NCBI GenBank assembly: GCA_031257555.1 | Contig: JAIROK010000115.1 | Coordinates: forward strand, 1 to 32,722 | DNA length: 32,722 nucleotides | Direction: 5' to 3' | Source of the DNA: Campylobacteraceae bacterium | Lineage (GTDB): Bacteria; Campylobacterota; Campylobacteria; Campylobacterales; Campylobacteraceae | Shown: piece after piece, positions 1-8,441 of the stretch | Numbering within the stretch: position 1 is the stretch's first letter | Layout: each line of letters starts with the position of its first letter | Position numbers and translations under genes: made by a program | The notes under the pieces: model-generated | Told to the model about the DNA's origin: nothing | What the model saw: the letters and a program-made list of their open reading frames with translations, nothing else | Databases searched by the model: none

Positions 1-96
1 CCCTGCCTTACCTTATTTATTTATTGTCATTCCTGTGTGAGCTGGTATCCAACTTAATGGATTGCCGCGCTTCGCTCGCAATGACAGAGGGGAGTC

Positions 97-116
97 ATTC
101 CCGCACAGGCGGAAAT
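97..116. repeat. dRS3-like 20-bp inverted repeat, one mismatch
   Basis: ATTCCC, eight bases, then GGAAAT, one base off the symmetric GGGAAT. It is preceded by GTC and followed by CCATG, as in the other copies. Confidence 0.6.
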
Positions 117-636
117 CCATGAAAATAAGCACAAAATGCGGGAATATCGTTTTTGTAAAAGCAAGAGGAAATTTATATATTTTTTATTTCTCTTTTTCTA
201 TTTCAATATTTTTTTAAATACTTGTAGATTCTCGCATTCCTCGCAATGAGCTTTCTACGAAAGCTATTGCTCGCGCGGGAATGACAAAGAGAGGAATGCT
301 TGAATAACGGAAAGCGAACATAGAAATAACATAGGAAGAGAGAGGCGATATACGCTTACTTCGTAAGCTTGTCGTTTGGTCGCGGGAATGACAGAATTGG
401 AATGTTGGAATGATGGAGAGCGGGCGGAGATTCCCGTTTTCAAGGAAACATTTTGCTTTCGCAAAAACGCTTCGCTTGTTTTCACGGGAATGACATAAGA
501 GAGTGCAAGAGAACAACATAAGACAGTGAAGTTTCATCCGATGGATTGCCACGCCGCAAGCGGCTCCCAATGACAGGGCAGAAGATTTGAAGATTTTACT
601 TTGTAATTGTGTTTATGAAATTCTTCGCGTTAGTGG

Positions 637-656
637 ATTCCCGCTTACGCAGGAAT
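637..656. repeat. dRS3-like 20-bp inverted repeat, one mismatch
   Basis: ATTCCC, eight bases, then AGGAAT, flanked by TGG on the left and GACG on the right, like the perfect copy at 887-906. Confidence 0.65.
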
Positions 657-886
657 GACGTAGGGAAGGTGGTGCTGAAATGATGAAAAAGAGGGGACAG
701 GAATAACACCCACCTTTTTTTCTGTCATTGCAAGCAAAGTATGGCAATTCACTTTCCTTTTTCAAAAAAATATTTAAATTTACAAGATAAACTAAAATAA
801 AGTAATTTGGTTACTTCGCATTACTTCTTTTGCAATTCCTCTGGATTGCTTCGTTGTTGCACTCCTCGTAATGACGGAAGAAATGG

Positions 887-906
887 ATTCCCGCCTACGC
901 GGGAAT
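887..906. repeat. dRS3-like 20-bp perfect inverted repeat
   Basis: ATTCCCGC, a four-base loop CTAC, then GCGGGAAT: eight perfect pairs, matching ATTCCC-N8-GGGAAT exactly. This is the best preserved copy in the window. Confidence 0.8.
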
Positions 907-1196
907 GACGGAAAGAGAGAGAAATTTTATTTGATGGATTGCCACAGTGTTGTAGGCTACTCGCAATGGCAGAAAAGAAAGTGGATCGCCACATCATGTT
1001 TCGCACCCCAAGCTCATGACAAAAAGAGGTGCTGGAACGATGTAGCAGTAGGGATTTCTGCATTTTTACCTAAAACCGCAAGTAGTTTTAAATACTATAA
1101 ATCTTACAATATATGACTTATCAAATGATGAAAAGAGGACGACACGATGCTTGCAATAACGCATAATAATTTCCGACATATCGCCGCTCCTAAATC

Positions 1197-2747
1197 TTAT
1201 CTAATCTCAAAAACTGCAATTGTACCCGAAACCTCATTTGCCGTAAGCAAAACAGTCTTGTTTACAGGACTATCTTCCGCGCTGATGACGTAAAGCCCCT
1301 CCACGCCCAAATCGCCCATTTTTGCAAGCTCCTCACTCTCAAAATTGCGCGTATTGATATAGTCGTGAAACTTGGCATTTAAAGGGTCTGTCACATCATA
1401 CATCATCACGCCGCCAAAACGCTCAAGTCCTATAAACGCATAGACTTTTTTATCTATATTTGCAACTGTAACATATTCCGGTTCGGGTCCTTTTTTACCG
1501 CTTCGGCTGTCTAATTCATTGTTTGTGTGAGAAGCGTTAAAAAATGTCGGATAATTTAGAGCGATAAACTCTTCAAAATCGCTTCCGCTGTCATATACCT
1601 GCGTCATATCATCGGTATTATAGATAGAAAATGAGCGTGCGCCCAAAAGATAATTTTTACCTGTCTCAAGCCCATCTTTTTGGCTCACATCAAGCGTTTC
1701 TATCTTTTTACCGTCAATCTTCAAGTTGTCCGTTATATCCGTATCGTCTTTCCACTCTCTTGCATCTCCTTCGTTGGCTGTCAGCAGGTATCTTGTGCCG
1801 TTTGTCTCAAAAACAGCGATTCCATCGGGCATATACGCGCCGTATATATTTTGCGTTGTGATATTTATATTGCCGTCTTTTACTGCGTCAAGAGCGATAT
1901 TGTTATAATTTTTAAAGCCAAGCGGTTTTATAGCGCTGAACTCGCCGCTTGCTATATCAAGTACGGCGATAGCGTTTGCCTCTTGCAGTGATACGTATGC
2001 CATGCCTCCGCTTACCGCTATATATTCGGGCTCAAGGTCGTTTGAGGGCAGCGCTTCTTTTCTTAGGATTACACCGCTGTCTGCCAAACTCTCTCTTTTG
2101 GTATCAAATGCTGTAAAATCAACCGTTTTTACCGTATTTGCAAAAGTATCTACAATGGTAACAGAACCTTTCGGGTCTATCGCGCCATATCCCTCTCGCG
2201 GCTCGCCCTCGTCTGCGCTCAAGATATATCTGCCATCATCTGAAAAGCAAACCATATCAGGCTGTACACCCGCTTCATACCGCTTAATAAATCCGCCTTC
2301 ATAATTCAAAATCACGATAGAACCGTTATCGGTATACTTTGTATCTTGCACCGCTAACGCGATAATGTCGTTTTTCGTATCTATATCAATGCTTGTTACA
2401 TCGCCGTAAGAGAACCCCTCTTCGTCTGCCATCGCCGCTATGTCAATCCGCTTGTACAGCTGCATTTGCGTAAAATTGTCCAAAGAGAGCATGTCGGCAT
2501 TTACTATATCAATACTTCCAAGCGCGCCGTTTACAAGATAAATCTTTTGATTGTCCTTGTTGTAGACAACGATTTCGGCTATGCCGCCGTCTTTATTGAC
2601 ACTGCCTGTAGTATAAGAGCCGATATGCGTCAAATGATTATTTATGCCGCTTTGCAAAGATGGCTTAGAATTGCCATTGGTATCAGATGAACAGCCTGCC
2701 GCCACAATCGCTATCAGTAAAACCGCTTTTTGTTTTAAAGAAAACAT
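1197..2747 (-). CDS. choice-of-anchor I family lipoprotein
   Basis: A 516-residue secreted protein. The N-terminus is a lipoprotein signal (basic residues, hydrophobic run, then AAGC with Cys19 followed by SSD), so the mature protein is probably lipid-anchored. The rest is one long beta-propeller-like domain of the choice-of-anchor I type. Recognisable family signatures are PEYIAVSGG followed by AYVSLQEANAIAVLD near residues 240-265, LTANEGDAREW near 325, and a closing LLTANEVSGTIAVFEI. Relatives are often labelled alkaline-phosphatase-like or esterase-like, but no catalytic residues can be assigned and the function is unknown. The gene stands alone between the repeat mosaic and the HAD gene, with an AAGGAGAAGC ribosome site before ATG 2747. 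Family assignment is good; role is open. Confidence 0.8.
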   Translation of the reverse strand: MFSLKQKAVLLIAIVAAGCSSDTNGNSKPSLQSGINNHLTHIGSYTTGSVNKDGGIAEIVVYNKDNQKIYLVNGALGSIDIVNADMLSLDNFTQMQLYKRIDIAAMADEEGFSYGDVTSIDIDTKNDIIALAVQDTKYTDNGSIVILNYEGGFIKRYEAGVQPDMVCFSDDGRYILSADEGEPREGYGAIDPKGSVTIVDTFANTVKTVDFTAFDTKRESLADSGVILRKEALPSNDLEPEYIAVSGGMAYVSLQEANAIAVLDIASGEFSAIKPLGFKNYNNIALDAVKDGNINITTQNIYGAYMPDGIAVFETNGTRYLLTANEGDAREWKDDTDITDNLKIDGKKIETLDVSQKDGLETGKNYLLGARSFSIYNTDDMTQVYDSGSDFEEFIALNYPTFFNASHTNNELDSRSGKKGPEPEYVTVANIDKKVYAFIGLERFGGVMMYDVTDPLNAKFHDYINTRNFESEELAKMGDLGVEGLYVISAEDSPVNKTVLLTANEVSGTIAVFEIR

Positions 2748-2844
2748 TTGCTTCTCCTTTTTTTTGGTGCGGATATTTTACGGCTCTTTGGCAACAAAGC
2801 GATTACGCGGTTTTGATAGACTAATGACGATAAAGGAGAAACGG

Positions 2845-2870
2845 GTCACTGCGAGCAAAACGTGGCAATA
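2845..2870. repeat. single diverged copy of the class B dispersed repeat
   Basis: GTCACTGCGAGC followed by CGTGGCAATA is the reverse-oriented TGCC...GCAATGAC motif of the 1-1190 mosaic. It stands alone in the gap between the lipoprotein and HAD genes. Confidence 0.5.
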
Positions 2871-2966
2871 TATCAAATACAAAATAGCTTTATTATCAAA
2901 ACTCAAATATTTTTATTATTTTTTGCAATAGTAAAAGGTTGTTAATGCTACTCGCAAATTATGGCG

Positions 2967-3614
2967 TTACTCTTTGTCTTTGCTGACATTTTTGATATAC
3001 CGCACAGCTTCAAGAGTGTCTCTTAAAATGACGTTTGTATACTGTGCCAAATCCTCTTTTTTGCCATATCCGCACAGCACGCCTGCACATTTTATATCAG
3101 CCGCTTTAGCCGCGCCCATATCTAAAATCGTATCGCCTATCATCCACGCATTTTGCATGTCACTATTCATCGCTTCCAAAGCTTTCAAAATGGGTTCTGG
3201 ATGCGGTTTGGTGCGAGTTACGTCTTCTCTGCCAACGATAACTTCAAACTGCTTTAACATGCCAAAATATTCCAATATCTCTTTCGTGTAGAGCGATGTT
3301 TTTGTCGTAACGATACCAAGCCGCGCAAATTCATATGCCTCCGTTACTGCCTCTTTTGCTCCTTTGATAAGTTTTGTCTTATCTTTAACTATAGTACGGT
3401 AATGCGCTTTGTAAGCATTTACGAATTTATCCGTATCCTCTTTTTTGATACCAAGCTCGACAAACATCTCATCAAGAGGATAACCAATGAGCGACAAAAT
3501 TTTCGAGACTTCACCAACCTCTTTGCCAAGCGTCTTAAACGCCGCAGTAAAACTTTCCGTGATTGCTTCGGTGGAGTCTATAATCGTTCCGTCCATATCA
3601 AAAAGTATAGTCAA
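2967..3614 (-). CDS. HAD-superfamily phosphatase (phosphoglycolate phosphatase-like)
   Basis: A haloacid-dehalogenase hydrolase of about 215 residues. Motif I is FDMDGTIIDST at the very N-terminus (nucleophile Asp and general acid Asp), motif II is the Thr in VTTKTS, and motif III/IV is KPHPEP followed by MIGDTILDMGAAKAA. This is the PGP/PpaX type of subfamily IA with a helical cap. The start was chosen at TTG 3614, preceded by AAGGGAG with five bases of spacing; the frame stays open to an ATG-less start at 3740, but those 42 extra residues are cysteine-rich, unlike the family, and lack a ribosome site. It is the positional equivalent of the hydrolase next to cadF in Campylobacter (recalled map). 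The physiological substrate cannot be read from the sequence. Confidence 0.85.
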   Translation of the reverse strand: MTILFDMDGTIIDSTEAITESFTAAFKTLGKEVGEVSKILSLIGYPLDEMFVELGIKKEDTDKFVNAYKAHYRTIVKDKTKLIKGAKEAVTEAYEFARLGIVTTKTSLYTKEILEYFGMLKQFEVIVGREDVTRTKPHPEPILKALEAMNSDMQNAWMIGDTILDMGAAKAADIKCAGVLCGYGKKEDLAQYTNVILRDTLEAVRYIKNVSKDKE

Positions 3615-3917
3615 ACTTTCTCCCTTAATTTGATATCCAAGCATTGGTTGACAATTCGTGCAATAAGAGTATTTTAAAAACGATAGTTTAGCACAACATT
3701 TTTGACTTTTAAGATACAAATACCAACTATTGCATATCATTGAGATTATTTAAATTGCATATAATATCTTGTTTTTCAACACAAATTGGTTACCCCAAAT
3801 CCATTGGAACTATTTTTGCAAAAACTTTATTTGTGTCATTATTTGAACTGAAATTTTGCTGACAATGCAAACAATATAGTATTTTTCCAAAAATAGAGCA
3901 AATTTGACTTGGTTATA

Positions 3918-4727
3918 TCACTTTTTTTGTGAAACTTCTACTTGCGGATATGGTATAGTTATGCCCTCTTCGTCAAATTTGAGTTTTACGACTTCATTTA
4001 GATAAAAATATACGTCCCAATAGTCATCATTTTTCACCCAAACCCTAACAGCAAAATTTACACTGCTTGAGCCAAGCTCCAAAACAGCAATTAGAGGCGG
4101 TGGGCTTTCAAGTATTCTCTGTTCTGCCGCTGCAATATCTTGTAAAATATTTTTTGCTTTTTTTAGGTTATCTTCATAACTTATACCAAATACCAAATCA
4201 ACTCTGCGTATTTTTTTACTCGAATAATTAATAATATTATTTGTAACTATCTTTGAATTAGGAATGATAATCTGTTTGTTGTCGTTTGTTTTTAAAACTG
4301 TGCTAAAGATATTTATAGATTCGACTACACCAATAATTCCTGCAATCTCTATCATATCTTTTACTTTGAAAGGTTTAAAAAAAACTATCAAAAGTCCAGC
4401 GCCTATGCTTGAGAATGAATCTCTCAAAGCCATACCTATAGCAAGACCCATTGCGCCTATAAGTGCAACGAAAGAAGTTGTTTCGACACCTAAATTTGCA
4501 AGCGCTGCAAGTACAACTACAAAAAGCAACGCCATGTAAATCGCACTGCTTAAAAACGATGCTGTTGTTTCGTCTAAAGATGTTTTGTTAATAACTTTAA
4601 CAAAAACCTTTGAAAGCCACAAGGCAACTCTTTTACCTATAAAAAATATAAGTAAAGCTCCTATGACACGAAGTCCATAGGAGCTTATGAATTCAATTAT
4701 CTGTTCTTGCTTTAAAAATTCCGTCAT
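3918..4727 (-). CDS. MscS-family mechanosensitive ion channel
   Basis: A 269-residue small-conductance mechanosensitive channel, close to the length of E. coli MscS. It has three predicted membrane helices (about residues 15-35, 58-80 and 85-110). The third is the glycine/alanine-rich pore helix with GAMGLAIGMALRDS, followed by FFKPFKVKDMIEI, which marks the start of the cytoplasmic beta domain, and a C-terminal alpha/beta cage ending in ITIPYPQ, the typical MscS ending. It should release solutes under hypo-osmotic shock from the inner membrane. The gene follows the OmpA-like gene by six bases, so the two are probably co-transcribed; no clear ribosome site precedes the ATG, suggesting translational coupling. 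Not present at this position in the Campylobacter jejuni map as I recall it. Confidence 0.9.
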   Translation of the reverse strand: MTEFLKQEQIIEFISSYGLRVIGALLIFFIGKRVALWLSKVFVKVINKTSLDETTASFLSSAIYMALLFVVVLAALANLGVETTSFVALIGAMGLAIGMALRDSFSSIGAGLLIVFFKPFKVKDMIEIAGIIGVVESINIFSTVLKTNDNKQIIIPNSKIVTNNIINYSSKKIRRVDLVFGISYEDNLKKAKNILQDIAAAEQRILESPPPLIAVLELGSSSVNFAVRVWVKNDDYWDVYFYLNEVVKLKFDEEGITIPYPQVEVSQKK

Positions 4728-4733
4728 GACAAA

Positions 4734-5795
4734 TTATTTGACGAATATAGCTTCAATCCTTCTGTTTTCAGCTCGTCCTTCAGGAGTTTTGTTGCTTGCT
4801 ACTGGTTTTTCTTCACCAAACCATTCCGTAGTTATGCGACTTCCATCAACACCTAAACGAATAAGTTCTTGCGCTACACTCTTAGCCCTTTCTTCTGAAA
4901 GTTTTATATTAAACTCTTTAGATCCAGTTGAATCTGTATGTCCTTCAATTATAACTTCATAATCTGTCTCGCTGTTTAATATTTTAGCTACAGTTTCTAT
5001 ATTGGATTTAAACTCATCAGGAATATCAGCTTCATTTGTAGCAAAATTGACTTTCAATGCAACAGATGTTATGCATCCTACATCATCTACTTTAAATTCA
5101 GCAGGAGTATTAGGGCATAAGTCATTATCGTCTGAAACTCCATCGTTATCGCTATCTACTACTGTTTCTGTTACTGCTTCCTCTTCAGTAGCAACTGTTT
5201 GTACTTCATCTTCTGTTACATTGTCTTCAGCAGGCTCTACAACTACTTCTGGATGTTTTGGCTCTTCTCCAAAAACATAAGAGACACCCAAGGTTGCAAA
5301 TATGTTATTATCACCCTCATGGCTAGTAAATTTTATAGCATGACGTAATTCTGTTCTCAAATACAAATTATCAGTAACTGTATATCTTAAACCAATACCG
5401 TAATTAACATACGGACTATCATCATTACCAAACCTTATGTCTCCTGCTTTTTTTCTGATATTCTCATATCCTGCACCGACAAGTCCGTAAAAATATGTAT
5501 TTTCACTTATTTCAAATTCTTTAATAGCATGCAAAAAATAACGGGTAAGTAATGCTTGCCATTTTTTTTGTGGAACATCGTAGTGTGTAGCTGCAAATTC
5601 TACACCGCCTTCAATTTTAGTAATAAAATTATTATCAAAATATTGACCTACCCTTAACCCTGCACTCAATTGATCTTTTAATTTAGTACTTTCCTCTGGA
5701 AAAACCCCACCAATAGTCGGAGTGATGTCATATCTGCTCTCTGCAGCAATCAAAGCACACCCTAAAGCTATAGTTATAAAAACCACCTTTCTCAT
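4734..5795 (-). CDS. OmpA-family outer membrane protein, CadF-like
   Basis: About 353 residues. There is a signal peptide, then an eight-strand-type beta barrel (roughly residues 20-175) containing EFEISENTYFYGLVGAGYE and LYLRTELRHAIKF. An acidic linker follows, then one thrombospondin type-3 calcium-binding motif (DSDNDGVSDDNDLCPNTP), and a C-terminal OmpA peptidoglycan-binding domain with EGHTDSTGSKEFN and the NRRIEA ending. The architecture and position next to the HAD gene match cadF, the fibronectin-binding adhesin of Campylobacter jejuni; in an environmental relative the role is more likely envelope anchoring. The start was set at ATG 5795 (AAGGAA, about seven bases upstream) rather than the in-frame TTG two codons earlier. 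Ortholog status is inferred from architecture plus gene order. Confidence 0.85.
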   Translation of the reverse strand: MRKVVFITIALGCALIAAESRYDITPTIGGVFPEESTKLKDQLSAGLRVGQYFDNNFITKIEGGVEFAATHYDVPQKKWQALLTRYFLHAIKEFEISENTYFYGLVGAGYENIRKKAGDIRFGNDDSPYVNYGIGLRYTVTDNLYLRTELRHAIKFTSHEGDNNIFATLGVSYVFGEEPKHPEVVVEPAEDNVTEDEVQTVATEEEAVTETVVDSDNDGVSDDNDLCPNTPAEFKVDDVGCITSVALKVNFATNEADIPDEFKSNIETVAKILNSETDYEVIIEGHTDSTGSKEFNIKLSEERAKSVAQELIRLGVDGSRITTEWFGEEKPVASNKTPEGRAENRRIEAIFVK

Positions 5796-5856
5796 ATGCA
5801 ATTCCTTAAAATAATATTTAGGAAATTATTTTATCAAATATATTTTTAAAATAAAA

Positions 5857-7350
5857 TTATTTTTTGTCCCATTCCAAAATATTATGTGTAATTCCTATGA
5901 TTGAAGGATAAACGGGGTATATATTTTTCTTAATAACACTAAGTGTTTTTGGTATATACAAAAAAAGATATGGGTTGTCTTTTGTGATAAGCTCAAAAAT
6001 CTCTCTATAAATTTCGCCAAACTCCTCCTCATTAATTATTTTTTCAGCTTTTTTTATAAGATAATCAACTTTTTCGTTTTTGTATCCAACCAGATTAAAG
6101 CCTCCTATTTTATCAGATTCGCTATGCCAAATAGAATAAGCATCAGGTTTGATAGAAAGAGACCATCCCATCAAAAAAGCATCAAATCTTCTTGGGGCAA
6201 TAACTGTATTTAAAAATGCCTGCCATTCCATGACTCTTATTTTCATGTTTACTCCGGCACTTTTTAACTGATGCTGCAATATCTGTGCTATATAGACTCT
6301 ATGACCGGAATTTGTTACAAGTTCAAATTCAAATGGATTTTTTTCATCATATCCGGCATTTTTTAAAAGTTCACGTGCTTTTTTTATATCTTGCTTCGGA
6401 GCTTTTATTCGTGCATTAAAAGCATTGGTGCCCGGCAAAAAAGGTCCTGTGCACACATACCCTTCACCAAATAGCAAAATATCTATCAAAGCTTGTCTGT
6501 CGATGGCAAGACTTAAAGCCTCTCTTACATTTGGATCTTGAAATTTAGGAAGTTTCAGGTTAAATCCTACATACGAATAAGAGTATGATATGCTTTCATA
6601 CACACTAAATTTATTCAAAAATTCACCATCTATCTGCTTTTTGAGTTGTAACGGGGAAATATCTGCCATATCAAGTTCGCCTGACTTTAACATCAAAAAC
6701 GCAGTAGAAGCGTCAGGTACAAAGTGATAAACTATATTCTCAAACTTTGGGGAACCTAAAAAATAGTTTTTATTAGCTTCCAATATAAAATTGCTTGAGA
6801 TTGAGAAATCTTTGAGAGCAAACATTCCAGTACCTATCGGTTTTTGATTAAAAGAGCTTGTCATCAAAGAAGATTCATTTTTCAAAATATGCTCAGGCAA
6901 CAGTCCCATCATCCAAATCTCAAGAGCTCTAAAATATGGGTATTTATAGATAACTTTAATCGTGAAATCATCTATCTTCTCTATCTTCTCTACATGCTTA
7001 AAACTTTCCGAATATGGAGTAGATACTTTTGAAGATAAAATACTCTCATACGTAAAAATAACATCTTTCGCGCTAAAACGCTCTCCGTCAGACCAAAGAA
7101 CATCATCTCTTAGATAAAAAATCAGTGTTTTGTTGTCTAAAAATTTGTATGATTTGGCAAGTTCGCACTTTACAGATGCATTCTCATCATAAGTAAGTAA
7201 ACTATTAAATATAAAATACGATATTTCACCGCTTACGGTATCCGTAGCTAAAATAGGGTTTATCCTGCTTGGATTTGCACTCATCGCTATATGTAAGGAG
7301 GAGCAAAAAAGAAATTGAGTAATAAAAATCAAAAAAAATAACTTTTTCAT
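5857..7350 (-). CDS. ABC-type peptide/solute-binding protein (SBP family 5)
   Basis: A 497-residue periplasmic binding protein of the DppA/OppA family. It has a signal peptide (KKLFFLIFITQFLF), then the typical opening in which the protein lists NPILATDTVSGEISYFIFNSLL, the VLWSDGERFSAKDVIFTYE motif near residues 85-105, and the conserved PNVREALSLAIDR motif near residue 290. These are strong family markers. It would deliver a peptide, metal-chelate or similar ligand to a permease. No permease or ATPase gene is adjacent, so its partner lies elsewhere. There is no Shine-Dalgarno sequence before ATG 7350. An unusually structured leader (hairpin 7382-7445) and a palindrome over a likely -10 (7474-7499) lie upstream, suggesting regulated expression. 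The ligand cannot be predicted. Confidence 0.87.
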   Translation of the reverse strand: MKKLFFLIFITQFLFCSSLHIAMSANPSRINPILATDTVSGEISYFIFNSLLTYDENASVKCELAKSYKFLDNKTLIFYLRDDVLWSDGERFSAKDVIFTYESILSSKVSTPYSESFKHVEKIEKIDDFTIKVIYKYPYFRALEIWMMGLLPEHILKNESSLMTSSFNQKPIGTGMFALKDFSISSNFILEANKNYFLGSPKFENIVYHFVPDASTAFLMLKSGELDMADISPLQLKKQIDGEFLNKFSVYESISYSYSYVGFNLKLPKFQDPNVREALSLAIDRQALIDILLFGEGYVCTGPFLPGTNAFNARIKAPKQDIKKARELLKNAGYDEKNPFEFELVTNSGHRVYIAQILQHQLKSAGVNMKIRVMEWQAFLNTVIAPRRFDAFLMGWSLSIKPDAYSIWHSESDKIGGFNLVGYKNEKVDYLIKKAEKIINEEEFGEIYREIFELITKDNPYLFLYIPKTLSVIKKNIYPVYPSIIGITHNILEWDKK

Positions 7351-7381
7351 TGCGATATTATAACAAAAAAAGCAGGATTTA

Positions 7382-7445
7382 CATTATAGATAAAGTCGTG
7401 GTGTATTTTAAAGGATGTGAGGAAACACCACGACTCTCTATAATG
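7382..7445 (-). promoter_or_regulatory. long hairpin in the leader of the solute-binding protein gene
   Basis: An 11-base arm AGTCGTGGTGT (7394-7404) pairs perfectly with ACACCACGACT (7425-7435) around a 20-base loop. Outside it CATTATAGA (7382-7390) pairs perfectly with TCTATAATG (7437-7445), with a three-versus-one-base internal bulge. Twenty base pairs in all. It lies between the presumed promoter near 7480 and the start codon at 7350, so it would fold in the leader RNA. Seven U residues follow about 10 bases after the stem on the minus strand, so an attenuator or a protein/ligand-responsive leader is possible. No known riboswitch is recognised. Confidence 0.55.
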
Positions 7446-7473
7446 CTACAAAAAGGAGGTTTGTCATTTAGAC

Positions 7474-7499
7474 AAGTGAAATTATACACATTTTCACTT
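7474..7499 (-). promoter_or_regulatory. palindromic operator over a TATAAT -10 element
   Basis: AAGTGAAA and TTTCACTT form a perfect 8-10-8 inverted repeat. Read on the minus strand its centre contains TATAAT (7481-7486), which points toward the solute-binding protein gene. The -35 region is weak, as is common in this phylum. The layout suggests a repressor site overlapping the promoter; the regulator is not identifiable. Confidence 0.45.
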
Positions 7500-7518
7500 A
7501 ATAAATAATAAATATGGA

Positions 7519-7546
7519 GAAAAGAGCCAATAAAATTGACTCTTTG
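7519..7546 (-). terminator. rho-independent terminator of rplM-rpsI
   Basis: Immediately after the rpsI stop, the minus strand reads AAAGAGTCAAT, a three-base loop and ATTGGCTCTTT: an 11-bp stem with one G-U wobble, running into UUUU. The U-tail is short. Confidence 0.65.
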
Positions 7547-7550
7547 TATC

Positions 7551-7949
7551 TTAACGTTTTGAGAATTGAGGACTGCGGCGCGCTTTGTGTCTGCCGAATT
7601 TCTTTCTTTCAACCACACGAGAATCTCTTGTAAGAAGCCCTTTTGGTTTTAAAATTGCACGGAAGTCATCATCTAAAGCAGCCAATGCTTTTGCTATACC
7701 ATGTCTTAGCGCTTCAGCTTGCGCAGAATAACCACCGCCTCTAATATCAGCAGTAATCTCCAATAATGACTCTTGCTTTGTTAAAAGAAGAGGTTGAATC
7801 ACTTTTAGCTTTATAGCCTCATGTCCACCAAGCCAACTGTTCAAATCTACACCATTAATATTTATGGCACCTTTACCTGACTTTATCCACACTTTAGCAA
7901 CAGCTGATTTTCTTTTGCCTGTCGCATATACTTTTACTGCTTTTGCCAT
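7551..7949 (-). CDS. rpsI: 30S ribosomal protein S9
   Basis: 132 residues, the normal S9 length. The family marks are clear: [14 protein letters not shown] at the start, then [23 protein letters not shown] in the middle, [15 protein letters not shown], and a basic tail ending SPQFSKR, which in the ribosome reaches the P-site tRNA. It is a component of the small subunit head. It sits three bases behind rplM, the universal bacterial L13-S9 pair, and is followed at once by a hairpin terminator. No unusual features. Confidence 0.98.
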   Translation of the reverse strand: MAKAVKVYATGKRKSAVAKVWIKSGKGAININGVDLNSWLGGHEAIKLKVIQPLLLTKQESLLEITADIRGGGYSAQAEALRHGIAKALAALDDDFRAILKPKGLLTRDSRVVERKKFGRHKARRSPQFSKR

Positions 7950-7952
7950 AAT

Positions 7953-8384
7953 TTATTTTCCTTCTGTTTTGCTAAATTGTGCTGTATGCGGATGTTCGCT
8001 GCCAGCATAAACTTTTAGTTTTTTAATCATAGCTTTTCCCAAAATAGTTTTCGGAAGCATGCCACGTACAGCCAGTTTATATAGTTTTACCGGATTTTTA
8101 GCCAAAAGATCCCCGAGCTTTTCACTCTTTGTACTTCCGAAATATCCGCTGTGTCTATGATAAAATTTATCTTCGATTTTCTTACCGCTAAAATCGGTTT
8201 TATCAGCATTGATGATAACAACAAAATCACCACAATCAACATTCGGCGTAAAAGACGGTTTATGTTTTCCGCGCAAAATTGTTGCTGTTTCGGTTAACAC
8301 TCGCCCAAATCGCTTTCCTTTAGCATCTATCAAAACCCAGTCTCTAACAACTTCGCTTGATTTTAAAATTTTAGTAGCGCCCAT
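7953..8384 (-). CDS. rplM: 50S ribosomal protein L13
   Basis: 143 residues, normal for L13. Recognisable marks are RDWVLIDAKGKRFGRVLTE near the N-terminus, ATILRGKHKPSFTPNVDCGD, FYHRHSGYFGSTKSE, and the VRGMLPKTILGKAMIKKLKVYAG block with the EHPHTAQ ending. It is an early-assembly large-subunit protein. First gene of the rplM-rpsI operon, with a near-consensus sigma70 promoter about 60-85 bases upstream and a leader of about 50 bases. Confidence 0.98.
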   Translation of the reverse strand: MGATKILKSSEVVRDWVLIDAKGKRFGRVLTETATILRGKHKPSFTPNVDCGDFVVIINADKTDFSGKKIEDKFYHRHSGYFGSTKSEKLGDLLAKNPVKLYKLAVRGMLPKTILGKAMIKKLKVYAGSEHPHTAQFSKTEGK

Positions 8385-8441
8385 AGTATTATGACCTTTA
8401 TCCTTGAGTTTTTAAAAAAATGATTGTATTGAAATAATTCT

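Larger units (their letters stand above)
1..1190. repeat. gene-free mosaic of dispersed inverted-repeat elements
   Basis: No convincing gene lies here; the open frames are short, low-quality and run through repeats. The stretch is built of many diverged copies of two motifs. Class A is TGGATTCCCGC...GCGGGAATGAC, with copies near 97-116, 637-656 and 887-906 and half copies near 275-285, 381-391, 430-436 and 485-491. Class B is TGGATTGCC...CTCGCAATGACA, with copies near 58-86, 540-575, 841-877, 934-972 and 981-1020. Both orientations occur, and the spacers between copies do not resemble genes. The ATTCCC-N8-GGGAAT core equals the dRS3 repeat consensus known from Neisseria; whether there is any common origin is unknown. 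Confidence 0.8.

Noticed and set aside
214-1116. Open frames of 60-118 codons on both strands in the first kilobase
   Set aside because: They run through the dispersed repeats, have repeat-derived composition and no ribosome sites or family marks.
1-1190. CRISPR array
   Set aside because: The repeats are irregularly spaced, in both orientations and diverged, with no uniform spacers and no cas genes.
1631-2690. Plus-strand open frames within the choice-of-anchor gene
   Set aside because: They are antisense shadows of a strongly supported gene on the minus strand.
3615-3740. Extra 42 N-terminal codons of the HAD protein
   Set aside because: The HAD motif I should be almost at the N-terminus, and a ribosome site fits TTG 3614; the extension is cysteine-rich and unlike the family.
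7355-7362. TATAAT seven bases before the solute-binding protein ATG as its promoter
   Set aside because: Transcription would start at or inside the start codon; the better-placed TATAAT near 7481 with a palindrome is preferred.
7379-7618. 79-codon minus-strand frame covering the rpsI end, terminator and leader hairpin
   Set aside because: It crosses the rpsI gene in another frame, the terminator and the long hairpin; no protein features.
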